Of a stretch of 64,000 nucleotides of DNA, positions 1 to 9,273 are shown piece after piece. The position numbers and the translations under genes are program-made. Origin of the DNA: Listeria seeligeri serovar 1/2b str. SLCC3954 (GTDB taxonomy: Bacteria; Bacillota; Bacilli; Lactobacillales; Listeriaceae); contig NC_013891.1 in NCBI RefSeq assembly GCF_000027145.1, positions 682,001-746,000 of the forward strand. The letters run 5' to 3'. The stretch's first letter is position 1. Every line of letters starts with the position of its first letter. The notes beneath the pieces are model-generated. The model worked only from the letters and a program-made list of their open reading frames with translations. It did no database searches and was not told the DNA's origin.

Positions 1-44
1 GTATTATGAAAACACGAAATACAGAAATATCAGGAGGCAATCAA

Positions 45-1886
45 ATGAAAAAAAGCTTTATCTTTCTTCTAATATTAGCTACTTGCTTTAGTTTTCACCT
101 GAATACTAGCATGGCTTTTGATGGAGAAAATACCATATCAACTAATGAAAAAATAGATGTGGTAACAGAGGCTGACTTGGGTGGGCAAGGCTGGCTTATA
201 AATGAAGTAAATCGACAACTTTCACCAAAAAAAGTGGGAACAGACTTAACGTTTGAAGATCTTGCTAAAATAACAAGAATCATTTTGCCGAATAAAAATC
301 TCACTGGAGAGGTTCCACCAGAAATCAAAAATTTAGTCTCACTACAGGACTTGCTTTTATATAGTAATAAATTGACGGGGACTATCCCGGCGGAACTCGG
401 GGAGCTAAAAAAACTTAAAACACTTCGATTAGATTATAATCAACTAACAGGAACCGTTCCAGAAGGGCTTGGGAATATTAGTTTCATTCAACTACAAATG
501 AATAAACTTGTTGGACAATTACCTCTAAGTTTATATGAAAACAGAACAGGATCAAATGAGGTCAATGTTTCTGGAAATCAAGTAACCATTGACGGAACAA
601 CAAATGTACCAAGCGTTTATTCTGCTTATACTTTTGTTTATCCATACCCATACTCTGAATATAGCGGGAAAATAAAAGCCCTTCACCCTTATATTTATAA
701 TTTGGATAATAGCATGAATTTTACTCCATTCTTAAAGGGCAGTGCGACTTTTATTGATTTACAGGCGGCAAATATGTTTGATTCTGCTCTATTTGCTGGA
801 CATCATGTGACAATTACAGATGAGGGGAATTTGAAAGTACTATACGACGGAGAACTTACAGAAGATGTTAGTATTCCGCTTTCTGGTTGGAATTCGGGTT
901 CTCATAGACTTAGCGTTGTACTTGATAAAGCATTTAATAATCCTCAAAATAAAGTGGAAATCTTGTTAAATCTTTTAGCCGTGCAAGGGGAAGATGTCAC
1001 AGTTGAATATGTGAACGAAAATGGAGAATCGATTCATGCTTCCCAATTAATCAGTGGAAACGTTGGGGATGAATATGATGCAACAATAGAAGAATATAAA
1101 TTAGCAATTGATAAATACACACTAGATGAGTCTAAATTACCTGCCAATGCTGTTGGAACTTTTTCTAATGAAGCGAAAACGGTGACCTATGTATATAACA
1201 AAATAGACGGAGCGCCAATAACTGTAAAATATCTTGATGAAAATGGAACGGAGATAGCAGAAGCAGATACATTAACTGGAAAAATAGATGCTCCTTATGA
1301 AACAACACCAAAAGAAATTTCTGGTTGGGTTGTAGATGAAAACAAACTTCCAACGAATAAAACAGGGGATTTTACAGCAGATAGTCAAAATGTCACTTAT
1401 ACGTACAAAACCAATCAAACAAAAATAACCGCACATGATTCTACTATATACGTAGACGATGCTTGGAATGCGAAAGACAATTTCGACACAGCTTATGATA
1501 AATATGGCAATGAAGTACCATTTGACAAGGTTAGCGCAGAAGGAACAGTAAATACCTCCAAACCGGGCGTTTACTCTGTGAAATATATTTATGATGGAGC
1601 AGAAACAGTAATTAAAGTCACTGTGAAAGCGAAAGATGTTCCAGTTGAACCAACAAACCTGATTGACCCAACAAATCCGGTTGAGCCAGCGCATTCTCCA
1701 GCAGTCACTCCAAGTCAATCGTCCAATTCAGCAGTAAAATTAATCTCTGTTCCAAGTGAGCGAGGAGAGTGGAAGCTTCCGACAACAGGCGATGATAGGT
1801 TTGATAGCATTCTCTATATTGGAGCAGGCATAGCGGTCATTTTCGCAGCGATTAGTTTACTGAGAAAAAGAAAAATTCATTTATAA
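45..1886 (+). CDS. Internalin-like LPXTG cell-wall protein with LRR and MucBP domains
   Basis: Predicted sortase A-anchored surface protein. The start is the ATG preceded by AGGAGG; an in-frame ATG at 6 lacks a ribosome site and would precede a clean signal peptide. After the signal peptide come about four leucine-rich repeats of the plant-like LxxNxLTGxIP type (about residues 70-150). These are followed by a beta-rich linker, two MucBP-type repeats (VEYVNENGE and VKYLDENGT starts), and an Ig-like DUF5011-type domain. A Pro/Thr linker then leads to LPTTGDD at residue 578, a hydrophobic helix and a KRKIHL tail. The role is probably adhesion or wall display; the ligand is unknown. Followed by a terminator, so probably monocistronic. 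Confidence 0.88.
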   Translation: MKKSFIFLLILATCFSFHLNTSMAFDGENTISTNEKIDVVTEADLGGQGWLINEVNRQLSPKKVGTDLTFEDLAKITRIILPNKNLTGEVPPEIKNLVSLQDLLLYSNKLTGTIPAELGELKKLKTLRLDYNQLTGTVPEGLGNISFIQLQMNKLVGQLPLSLYENRTGSNEVNVSGNQVTIDGTTNVPSVYSAYTFVYPYPYSEYSGKIKALHPYIYNLDNSMNFTPFLKGSATFIDLQAANMFDSALFAGHHVTITDEGNLKVLYDGELTEDVSIPLSGWNSGSHRLSVVLDKAFNNPQNKVEILLNLLAVQGEDVTVEYVNENGESIHASQLISGNVGDEYDATIEEYKLAIDKYTLDESKLPANAVGTFSNEAKTVTYVYNKIDGAPITVKYLDENGTEIAEADTLTGKIDAPYETTPKEISGWVVDENKLPTNKTGDFTADSQNVTYTYKTNQTKITAHDSTIYVDDAWNAKDNFDTAYDKYGNEVPFDKVSAEGTVNTSKPGVYSVKYIYDGAETVIKVTVKAKDVPVEPTNLIDPTNPVEPAHSPAVTPSQSSNSAVKLISVPSERGEWKLPTTGDDRFDSILYIGAGIAVIFAAISLLRKRKIHL

Positions 1887-1894
1887 TCCAACGA

Positions 1895-1924
1895 GTCCTT
1901 ATCTATTCGATAAGGGCTTTTTTA
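1895..1924 (+). terminator. Rho-independent terminator
   Basis: Stem CCTTATC/GATAAGG with a 5-nt loop, followed by a T-run. It lies directly after the first wall-protein gene. Confidence 0.85.
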
Positions 1925-1946
1925 TGTAACAATTCTAACAAATCAG

Positions 1947-1975
1947 TTTAACGCTAAACGATTAACTGCTATAAT
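1947..1975 (+). promoter_or_regulatory. Sigma-A-type promoter for the 2036 gene
   Basis: TTTAAC and TATAAT are separated by 17 nt, about 60 nt upstream of the next start codon and after the preceding terminator. Confidence 0.55.
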
Positions 1976-2035
1976 GGGTCTAGATTTACTAATTAATGCA
2001 CTGAAGGGAAATCTAAAAGAAAGAGAGAATCTAAT

Positions 2036-2599
2036 ATGAATGAATGGAACAATTTACAAAAAGTTTTAAAAAACAAACAACGTATTCTAGTCATTGGTCC
2101 AAATGGGGCCGGGAAATCTACATTCGCTATAATGCTTGGGGAGTCTTTAGCTATCAATGTTTTTCACTTAGATAAAATATTTTGGAAAAGAAACTGGGAA
2201 CATCTCTCCGAACAAGAATTTGAGCAAGATTTAGATGGAATATTGAATTCGGAAGAGCCATACATTATTGATGGGGATTACTTTTCTAGTTTAAAGAAAA
2301 GAGTTGACCAAGCTGATTTAGTTATTTGGCTAAAAATTCCCGCCTTCATCTGTATAAAAAATATTGTGAAAAGAAGATTTAAATATATGTTCAAAAAGAG
2401 ACCCGATATGGCGGAAGGATGCAACGAAAAATTAAGCCTTTCTTTTTTGAATTATGCCTTAAAGTATAATGAGCGCTCTGGGAAACCGACTGAAATTTTG
2501 CTGAAGGATATCAATGAAAATAATCTTTTTATCATTAATAGCAATAAATCTTTTAAAAAGTACTGTCACTTATTAGCAGAATCGAAATTACTAAAATAA
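2036..2599 (+). CDS. P-loop kinase-like protein (DNA topology modulation / adenylate-kinase-like family)
   Basis: Cytoplasmic P-loop protein of 187 residues with Walker A GPNGAGKST at residues 21-29. A VFHLDKIFW stretch and the lid-like segment KRRFKYMFKKRPDMAEG resemble the FlaR/topology-modulation branch of small nucleoside-kinase-like proteins. The substrate is unknown for most of this family. The ribosome site (AAGAGAG) is weak but placed correctly. It is 21 nt upstream of the metalloprotease-like gene and probably cotranscribed with it. Confidence 0.7.
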   Translation: MNEWNNLQKVLKNKQRILVIGPNGAGKSTFAIMLGESLAINVFHLDKIFWKRNWEHLSEQEFEQDLDGILNSEEPYIIDGDYFSSLKKRVDQADLVIWLKIPAFICIKNIVKRRFKYMFKKRPDMAEGCNEKLSLSFLNYALKYNERSGKPTEILLKDINENNLFIINSNKSFKKYCHLLAESKLLK

Positions 2600-2620
2600 C
2601 CTCAAAAAAGGAGTAATTAC

Positions 2621-3853
2621 ATGAAAAAAAGTAAAAAATGGCTAAAAGTTTTTCTTATCATTTTTGGTGCAATTGTCATCGTCTTTGCTGGCTTAACTAT
2701 TTTAAATAAAACTTTCCATACTAGTTATAAAAATATGGATAAAACAGACCAAGCTTTTTTCAAACAATTAAATACGCTTTATAGTAAAACAAAGAACGAG
2801 CCGCTTTGGCAAGGGGACGATTTGGCGAAAAATCCCGTCGTTTTTGTTCGAAAAGGCGACCATCTTAATTTTAGCGACAATACAGTGAATTTAATTCGGG
2901 GAAATGTTTATGCAGTAGGTGTTAAAGGGCTTGAAGACAAGTGGTATGCTGAAAAAATTAACCTACCTGATTCTTATGACATGCCGGATGTTTATCGCTT
3001 GGCAGTTACGACACCAGGTATCTGGTCAACGTGGATTCCACTGGGCAATTTTTCTAGCTTCAATACGAATGAGAAGACCGGGAAGATGGAGCAGACAGAT
3101 ATGCAAGTTGGTGATAGCTCACACGTTTATTATTTTAAATATGGAAAAAGTAACATTGAAAATCCAGCGAAAGCGTCCCAAGCAGCGATGCCGTTCTTTG
3201 CGCATGAATCATTCCATTATTTTGGACAGAAAGATTGGAACGGCTCTGATGGAAATATTGATGTGGAATCAAAAGACGCAGAATGGTACAGCTTGCTAGG
3301 TTTGCAATATAGTGTGCTAGATACAATCATGGAAAAAGTCGAAGCGAAAGACACTGCTGGAATTTCTAAGGCTTTATCTGACTATGTGATTGTATCGGAT
3401 GCCAGAAGAAAATTAGATTCAAAAGATTATCAAGATGAGAAAAAACATGAAACAATCGAAGGGACAGCAGATTATGTGGGGATAAAAGCTTCAACTATAA
3501 CAGGTGGAAAACTTCAAATCTTAAGTGGCGCACAAGATGAAGATCATCGCAGGTTTTCTATCTTGTTTGAAGTAATTGCGAATGACCCTAATTTTGTTTC
3601 AGAAATCAAATGGAACAGATACGATTCAGGCGCACTACTTTCTGCGGCTTTAGATCAAGTGGACACAGCTAATTGGCAGACGGAATTTAACGAGAAAGCA
3701 AACAACGGCACCTATACATTAGATGATCGAATTCACGAACTGAAATTTTCTGGGAAAGGAAATAGTTTAGACAAAATCAAACAAAACTATGATTTTAATA
3801 ACATCGAAGCATTAAGTGGGAAAATAGTAAATGGTTTGAAAAGCGAGTCTTAA
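2621..3853 (+). CDS. Membrane-anchored putative zinc metalloprotease (HEXXH)
   Basis: An N-terminal Lys-rich stretch and one transmembrane helix (about residues 9-28) place the rest outside the membrane. HESFH at 195-199 fits the HEXXH zinc motif. HETIEGTADY, with a Glu at about 280, fits the third-ligand helix of gluzincin peptidases. I do not recognise the family by name, so protease activity is inferred from these two motifs. Good ribosome site AAAAAAGGAG 9 nt before the ATG. Closely follows the P-loop gene and ends in a terminator. Confidence 0.6.
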   Translation: MKKSKKWLKVFLIIFGAIVIVFAGLTILNKTFHTSYKNMDKTDQAFFKQLNTLYSKTKNEPLWQGDDLAKNPVVFVRKGDHLNFSDNTVNLIRGNVYAVGVKGLEDKWYAEKINLPDSYDMPDVYRLAVTTPGIWSTWIPLGNFSSFNTNEKTGKMEQTDMQVGDSSHVYYFKYGKSNIENPAKASQAAMPFFAHESFHYFGQKDWNGSDGNIDVESKDAEWYSLLGLQYSVLDTIMEKVEAKDTAGISKALSDYVIVSDARRKLDSKDYQDEKKHETIEGTADYVGIKASTITGGKLQILSGAQDEDHRRFSILFEVIANDPNFVSEIKWNRYDSGALLSAALDQVDTANWQTEFNEKANNGTYTLDDRIHELKFSGKGNSLDKIKQNYDFNNIEALSGKIVNGLKSES

Positions 3854-3863
3854 AAGTAAGGAG

Positions 3864-3891
3864 GAGCCATGTTTTTGCGTGGCTCTTTTTT
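3864..3891 (+). terminator. Rho-independent terminator
   Basis: GAGCCA/TGGCTC stem with a 10-nt loop and a TTTTTT tail, 11 nt after the stop codon. Confidence 0.85.
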
Positions 3892-4002
3892 AGTTTGATA
3901 AAATAACGGTGGGTGAGAAGTTTTCGTCACAAGCGTTCTAAAACATGAAATATGTTATACTTATTGCTAAATAAACCTCAAGAAAAGGCAGGTGATTTGT
4001 CA

Positions 4003-4827
4003 GTGAAAAAAAGCAAAGCGGTTCAATTTTTATTATTTTTCTCAGTCCTTGCACTAATACTAAGCATTATTGGAGTTGCTTCGATTTGGTTGGGACAAAA
4101 AAATCATCAAGCGAAGGAAACAAACAAGCAGATGACACAAAGTGAGACAAAAGTCGACAAAAAGCAGGACACTTTTAAAATTACAGCTCTTGGGGATTCA
4201 CTTACATACGGAGTGGGAGATACAGAGGGCGGCGGATATGTTCGCGTGGTAGAGAATTTTTACAAGAAAACGACTAAAAACGTGGAGAATGTAAATCTTG
4301 CTATCAGTGGGGCAAGATCAGATCAACTCTTAAAACAATTAGACCAAAAAGAAGTCCAAAACCAAATTAAGTCAGCGGATGTTATTTTGATGACGATTGG
4401 TGGGAACGATTTGTTTCGTGGCGGAGAAGCACTCGAAGACTTCAAAAGTGATGCGATTACTCAAGCCGAAACTAGCTATAAAAACAATTTGCAACAAATT
4501 TACCAAACGATTCGTAAGCTAAATCCATCTGCGCCAGTTTTTCATATTGGGCTTTATAATCCATTTATGACACTTGAAAATGCAACAGAAATGTCGAATG
4601 TGGTGGCAAAATGGAATATGGAAAGTCAAAATTTAACACAACAAGAAAAGGATATTGTTTACATTCCGACATTTGACTTATTCCAGCAAAATGGCGAGGC
4701 GTATTTAGCAACTGATAAATTCCATCCGAATCATGCTGGATATCAGTTTATCGGCAATCGTGTGACCGAAGTTATTCAGACAGGAGGGGACGGAAGCGAT
4801 GACGGGGCCAGCACTTCAAGTAACTGA
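4003..4827 (+). CDS. SGNH/GDSL-family lipase/esterase, membrane-anchored
   Basis: Hydrolase with an N-terminal transmembrane helix. The four SGNH blocks are visible: GDSLTYG (Ser nucleophile), a Gly in the AISGARSDQ region, GGNDLF (Asn), and DKFHPNHAGY (Asp/His). The likely role is esterase or acyl-hydrolase action on the outer face of the membrane. I chose GTG at 4003 because AAAGGCAGGTG precedes it; an upstream in-frame ATG at 3952 would add residues before the Lys-rich start. Its 3' end overlaps the ABC ATPase gene by 29 nt, so the three genes are probably one operon. Confidence 0.85.
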   Translation: MKKSKAVQFLLFFSVLALILSIIGVASIWLGQKNHQAKETNKQMTQSETKVDKKQDTFKITALGDSLTYGVGDTEGGGYVRVVENFYKKTTKNVENVNLAISGARSDQLLKQLDQKEVQNQIKSADVILMTIGGNDLFRGGEALEDFKSDAITQAETSYKNNLQQIYQTIRKLNPSAPVFHIGLYNPFMTLENATEMSNVVAKWNMESQNLTQQEKDIVYIPTFDLFQQNGEAYLATDKFHPNHAGYQFIGNRVTEVIQTGGDGSDDGASTSSN

Positions 4828-5704
4828 TTTACACAAAAAAATCCGCAAACGAGAAATTATTAAAGGAATTTCCTTTGAAGTGATGCCGGGGGAAGTTTTT
4901 GGATTTCTTGGGCCAAACGGAGCCGGTAAAACAACGACAATCCGGATGATAGTTGGCTTAATTAAACCGACATCGGGAACAATCTTAATTGGCGGGGAAG
5001 ATATTCAAAAGAATTTTACGGAAGCGATGCGCAGTCTTGGCTCCATTGTGGAAAATCCGGAATTCTACGGTTTTTTGACCGGACAAGAAAATCTCGCTTA
5101 TTTTGCTCGAATGGATCCATCAATCAAAAAAGAACGAATCCTAGAAGTTACTGCATTAGTAGGTCTGGAAAAGCGAATTAATGATCGTGTTTCTACTTAT
5201 TCACTTGGGATGCGTCAACGGCTCGGGATTGCCCAAGCGCTACTTTCTAATCCGAAGCTACTAATTTTAGATGAACCGACCAATGGACTTGATCCGTCCG
5301 GTATTCATGAAATGCGCGATTTTATCCGTGCACTAGCTAGAAATGAAGGAATCAGCGTTCTCGTTTCTTCTCATTTACTTAGTGAAATCGAATTGCTTTG
5401 TGATCGAGTGGCGATTATGACAGAAGGAACGATTATTAAAACCGATCAAGTGGCCCATTTACTTAGTTCCCGCGAACAACTTCGCTGGCGTGTAACTCCT
5501 TTTGAACAAGCAAAAACGTTTCTCGAAAGTGTTACCGAAGTGGAAGTCGATGGTGCTTATCTTGTTACATCTATGAACGATAATAGTGCCGAATGGAATG
5601 AACAGCTTGTCGCGCAAGGCATCAAAGTACACGAAATCGATAAGCGTAAACCATCTTTGGAAGACCTATTCCTAGAATTAACAGGGGGTCAGTCGATTGA
5701 TTAA
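4799..5704 (+). CDS. ABC transporter ATP-binding protein
   Basis: Complete single-domain ATPase of 301 residues. Walker A is GPNGAGKTT (about 38-46), the signature is YSLGMRQR (a variant of LSGGQ), Walker B is LLILDEPTNGLDP, and the switch His lies in SSHLLSE. This is the CcmA/NatA-like class that pairs with a separate ABC-2 permease, here the next gene, which overlaps it by 8 nt. The substrate is unknown; export of a lipid, peptide or drug is typical. A strong ribosome site (AGGAGGGG) lies inside the end of the hydrolase gene. Confidence 0.92.
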   Translation: MTGPALQVTDLHKKIRKREIIKGISFEVMPGEVFGFLGPNGAGKTTTIRMIVGLIKPTSGTILIGGEDIQKNFTEAMRSLGSIVENPEFYGFLTGQENLAYFARMDPSIKKERILEVTALVGLEKRINDRVSTYSLGMRQRLGIAQALLSNPKLLILDEPTNGLDPSGIHEMRDFIRALARNEGISVLVSSHLLSEIELLCDRVAIMTEGTIIKTDQVAHLLSSREQLRWRVTPFEQAKTFLESVTEVEVDGAYLVTSMNDNSAEWNEQLVAQGIKVHEIDKRKPSLEDLFLELTGGQSID

Positions 5705-6677
5705 TTTAGTCTATAACGAACAATTAAAATTATGGCGTAAAAAACGATTAATAGTTATTTTAGCGCTAGTTGCCATTATTGTCGCGATTTTTACTTACGC
5801 ACAATTTCGCCAGTATCAAGAAGATGAAAAACAGGCAGGAACAAGCGACTGGCATGTGCAAACACAGCAAGAAATTGTCGACCTTGAAAATCGGCTTGGC
5901 ACAGGACGACTGCCAGAAGAATACCAAAAATATTTCAAAGTACTCGTCGGTCAACTCCAATATTATTTAGACAATGATATTAATCCGAATGCGCCCGGTG
6001 CACCAACCTTTTTAAAAACATTTGTTGAAAATGGTATTAGTTTGCTATTCCCACTCTTTATCATGGTGATAGCTGCTGATTTGATATCCGCTGAAACTAG
6101 CGCTGGAACAATGAAATTTTTACTTACAAGACCTGTGAAAAGGTGGCGAATTTTGACGAGTAAATACATTTCGATGCTCTTGTCGATATCCGCCATTATG
6201 ATTTTATCTGCCGTGATTGCTTACTTAATTTCCGGAATAGTTTTCGGTTATGGTGGTTGGGATGCACCTGTCCTCACTGGATTTGACGTCAAGAACGGTG
6301 CAATTAGCACGACAAATGTTTACCAGCTTCCAGTTTGGCAACTTTTACTAATGGAATTTGGCCTTGCATGGTTTGTCAGTGTAGTTGTTGGCGTGTTAAC
6401 GATGTTTGTATCCGTGCTCGTTCGCTCCACTGCAGCAGTCATGGGGATTATGCTAGCCTCGTTAATTACAGGAACGATTTTAACGAACCTCGTCAGTTCT
6501 TGGCCGAGTGCGAAATACTTATTTATGGTGAACTTACAACTTACTAACTATTTAAATGGCTCTAGTCCACCTGTCGAAGGAATGACTTTGAATTTTTCAA
6601 TGCTGGTTTTAACGGCGTGGATGTTAGTGGCATTTGTATTATCCTATTTCATTTTTACCAAACGAGATGTGTATTAA
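5697..6677 (+). CDS. ABC-2 type transporter permease
   Basis: Integral membrane partner of the ATPase before it, 326 residues with about six transmembrane helices. A first helix (about 17-35) is followed by a large extracellular loop, then helices around LLFPLFIMVIAADLI, ISMLLSISAIMILSAVI, LAWFVSVVVGVLTMF and the C-terminal segment. The SAETSAGTMKFLLTRPVKRW stretch is typical of NosY/DUF2705-like ABC-2 permeases. Ends in a strong terminator. Confidence 0.9.
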   Translation: MINLVYNEQLKLWRKKRLIVILALVAIIVAIFTYAQFRQYQEDEKQAGTSDWHVQTQQEIVDLENRLGTGRLPEEYQKYFKVLVGQLQYYLDNDINPNAPGAPTFLKTFVENGISLLFPLFIMVIAADLISAETSAGTMKFLLTRPVKRWRILTSKYISMLLSISAIMILSAVIAYLISGIVFGYGGWDAPVLTGFDVKNGAISTTNVYQLPVWQLLLMEFGLAWFVSVVVGVLTMFVSVLVRSTAAVMGIMLASLITGTILTNLVSSWPSAKYLFMVNLQLTNYLNGSSPPVEGMTLNFSMLVLTAWMLVAFVLSYFIFTKRDVY

Positions 6678-6702
6678 AGAGCGCTAATTGGCGCTCTTTT
6701 TT
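6678..6702 (+). terminator. Rho-independent terminator
   Basis: AGAGCGC/GCGCTCT stem with a 6-nt loop and T-run immediately after the permease stop codon. Confidence 0.9.
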
Positions 6703-6753
6703 ACGTCTAGTAAAAGTTACTTACTTTTTGTGAGCAAAATACTTTTCTTTTTA

Positions 6754-6773
6754 ATAGTTTAGTTATAAACTAT
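6754..6773. promoter_or_regulatory. Inverted repeat, candidate operator of the quinone-type cassette
   Basis: ATAGTTT-N6-AAACTAT, perfect 7-bp arms, 30 nt upstream of the first cassette start and within the likely promoter region. Related Bacillus cassettes are repressed by MarR-type MhqR/YodB at promoter palindromes. No such regulator gene is adjacent here, so the assignment is inference. Confidence 0.45.
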
Positions 6774-6803
6774 AGTTAGTAATCAAAAAGGAGGTATAAA
6801 CAA

Positions 6804-7691
6804 ATGATCCAAGGAATCCATCACGTTTCCGCATTAACTAAATCATTTAATGAAAATCACCATTTTTATTCTGACATACTAGGGCTGCGGCTCGTGAAAA
6901 ATACAGTCAATCAAGCAAATATTAAAATGCGCCACCTGTTTTACGGGGATTACGCTGGCACACCAGGCACATTGCTTACCTTTTTTGAAATTCCCAAGAT
7001 TGGCACAAGCTACAACGAACGCGCCTATTTCGGAAGCATCACTTTAGGAATTCCCAAAAACACCACCAATTTCTGGGAAAAAAGGCTAAACGATTTTGCG
7101 ATTTCTTTTCAAAAAACCGACAAGACTTTAAGTTTCCATGATCCCGACCGAATGGGTATTATCCTAACGGAAATCAGTGAAACTATTACACATCCTACGA
7201 TCCATACCGAAATACCAGCAGACAAACAAATCGTTCGGATTCTTGGCGCAGATTACCACGTACCAAGCACAGATAAGACAAGCCAGTTTTTTACCGAATA
7301 TTTTGGGTTAGAAAGTCAGAATGGGGTATTAGTAGATAAGAATGGACTGAGCTTTGCGAAAATTTATCCAAGCCGTTCTGACAACAAATCGCGGACAGGG
7401 CGAGGGACAATTGATCACATTGCTTATACCGTAGAGTCTAAAAAAGACGTCGACAAACTTCATGAAATGGCGCTTCAAAACAAGCTTCCGATTGAAGAAT
7501 TCGTTGACCGAGAATATTTCAAAAGTTTATATATTAAAGAACCAAGTGGACTTCGAATTGAATTCGCAAGTAAAGAACCTGGTTTTACAATTGATGAACC
7601 ACTAGAAACTCTTGGTGAAAAATTAGCATTACCAAGCTTTTTAGAAGGAAAAAGAACAGAAATAGAAACTTATTTTGGAGGAGAAAAATAA
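6804..7691 (+). CDS. Ring-cleaving dioxygenase / glyoxalase (VOC) family protein
   Basis: Two tandem VOC domains, starting at IHHVSALT and IVRILGADYHVPSTDKT. The metal-ligand candidates are His in GIHHVS, His in TIDHIAYTV and Glu in LRIEFASKEPG. This is the MhqA/MhqE/MhqO-like extradiol dioxygenase family, which acts on catechol or hydroquinone compounds in the cytosol. First gene of a tight four-gene cluster; ribosome site AAAGGAGGT. The next gene is a diverged paralogue starting at its stop codon (TAATG). Confidence 0.82.
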   Translation: MIQGIHHVSALTKSFNENHHFYSDILGLRLVKNTVNQANIKMRHLFYGDYAGTPGTLLTFFEIPKIGTSYNERAYFGSITLGIPKNTTNFWEKRLNDFAISFQKTDKTLSFHDPDRMGIILTEISETITHPTIHTEIPADKQIVRILGADYHVPSTDKTSQFFTEYFGLESQNGVLVDKNGLSFAKIYPSRSDNKSRTGRGTIDHIAYTVESKKDVDKLHEMALQNKLPIEEFVDREYFKSLYIKEPSGLRIEFASKEPGFTIDEPLETLGEKLALPSFLEGKRTEIETYFGGEK

Positions 7692-8650
7692 TGATTAAAG
7701 ACTTAAAAGGAATTCACCATGTAACAGCAATGACAAGTAGTGCTGAAAAAAATTATGCGTTTTTTACAGAAGTTTTAGGAATGCGTTTAGTGAAAAAAAC
7801 AGTGAACCAAGATGACATCCATACCTACCATTTATTTTTTGCAGATGACAAAGGTTCAGCAGGAACAGATATGACATTCTTTGATTTTCCGAATTTACCA
7901 AAAGGACGTCATGGGACAGATAGTATTTCTCGGGTAGCATTCCGCGTGCCAAGTGATGCGGCGCTTGAATATTGGCTTGATCGGTTCAACCAATTAGAAG
8001 TTCCTCACGGCGAGATTAAAACGTTATTTGGCAAAAAATATCTGACTTTCCAAGATTTTGATGACCAACAATTGCAACTTATTTCGGATGAAAATAATGA
8101 AGGTGTAGCACCCGGAACTCCTTGGAAAAACGGACCTGTCCCAGAAAAATATGCAATTTACGGCTTAGGACCAGTATTTTTAACAGTAGGTTCCTTAAGT
8201 AATATGGAAGCGATTTTGATGTCAATTTTCGGCTTTAAAAAAGTTACGGAAGAAAATGGCTTACATTTATATGAAGTTGGTGAAGGTGGAAACGGCGCAC
8301 AAATCATCGTGGAAGAAAGAACGGATATTCCCGTTGCACTTCAAGGATACGGTGGTGTTCACCATGTTGCATTCCGAGTAGAAGACCACGATGAATTACA
8401 AAAATGGATTGACCGAATGAACACAATTGAAATACCAAACTCAGGTTATGTAAACCGTTTTTATTTTGAATCATTATACGTACCAGTATCAGCAGGAATT
8501 TTATTTGAATTTGCGACTGATGGGCCAGGATTTGCAAGCGATGAACCATATGAAACTCTTGGTGAAAAACTTGCTTTACCACCATTTTTAGAACCAAAAA
8601 GAGCAGAAATTGAAAAAATGGTTCGCCCAATTGATACGAAAAGGAGCTGA
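7691..8650 (+). CDS. Ring-cleaving dioxygenase (MhqO-like, VOC family)
   Basis: Paralogue of the preceding gene, 319 residues. Two VOC domains start at GIHHVTAMTS and YAIYGLGPVFLTVGS. Metal ligands are likely His in GIHHVT, His in GGVHHVAFRV and Glu in ILFEFATDGPGF. Bacillus MhqO-type enzymes open catechol-type rings and protect against quinones. Translationally coupled to the gene before it (overlapping TAATG), with GGAGGAG just upstream, so the two are coexpressed. Confidence 0.85.
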   Translation: MIKDLKGIHHVTAMTSSAEKNYAFFTEVLGMRLVKKTVNQDDIHTYHLFFADDKGSAGTDMTFFDFPNLPKGRHGTDSISRVAFRVPSDAALEYWLDRFNQLEVPHGEIKTLFGKKYLTFQDFDDQQLQLISDENNEGVAPGTPWKNGPVPEKYAIYGLGPVFLTVGSLSNMEAILMSIFGFKKVTEENGLHLYEVGEGGNGAQIIVEERTDIPVALQGYGGVHHVAFRVEDHDELQKWIDRMNTIEIPNSGYVNRFYFESLYVPVSAGILFEFATDGPGFASDEPYETLGEKLALPPFLEPKRAEIEKMVRPIDTKRS

Positions 8651-8656
8651 AGCAAG

Positions 8657-9265
8657 ATGGAACACCTTTTTATTCCAGGGAAAAATAAAGACCTAGCACC
8701 TTTATTACTACTTCACGGGACAGGCGGCGATGAAAAGTCGCTTGTTGAAGTAGCAGAATTCATCAATAGTGATGCGCCAATTCTTTCATTACGAGGCGAA
8801 ATTAAAGAAGGCGGAGCAAATCGTTTTTTCAAAAGATTTCATGATGGCAGCCTGAATTTAGCTGATTTAGAAATTAAGACCAAAGAGTTAATCAATACAA
8901 CCCGTGAACTAGCAGAGAAGTATGAGCTGGATTTCGAAAAAATAATTGCAGTTGGTTACTCGAATGGGGCTAATATTGCTGCAAATGCGTTACTTCAAGC
9001 AGAAGACAGTTTTCATAAGGCGATTTTGTTCCATGCAATGCCAGCGGGAAATGAACAACCAGTCTTTTCGATTGATCACCGAAGTGTCTTTCTTTCGGCC
9101 GGACTAAACGATCCACTTATCACAGCAAAAGCGTCAGAAAAACTGGTAGAAATTTTAGAACATCGTGGTGCAAAAGTGGAGACTGTATGGACTGCGGCAG
9201 GACATTCACTAACAATGGAAGAACTCGAAGCAGCTAAAAAATGGTATCAAAACAATCAGAAGTGA
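8657..9265 (+). CDS. Carboxylesterase/phospholipase-like hydrolase (MhqD-like)
   Basis: Alpha/beta hydrolase of 202 residues. The oxyanion segment is LLLHGTGGDE, the nucleophile elbow is GYSNGAN (Ser), the acid is Asp in AGLNDPLI, and the catalytic His is in AAGHSLT. It matches the YodD/MhqD hydrolase paired with MhqE/MhqO dioxygenases in Bacillus quinone-stress operons. It sits 6 nt after the dioxygenase gene with AAAAGGAG as ribosome site. Confidence 0.85.
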   Translation: MEHLFIPGKNKDLAPLLLLHGTGGDEKSLVEVAEFINSDAPILSLRGEIKEGGANRFFKRFHDGSLNLADLEIKTKELINTTRELAEKYELDFEKIIAVGYSNGANIAANALLQAEDSFHKAILFHAMPAGNEQPVFSIDHRSVFLSAGLNDPLITAKASEKLVEILEHRGAKVETVWTAAGHSLTMEELEAAKKWYQNNQK

Positions 9266-9273
9266 GGAATTAG

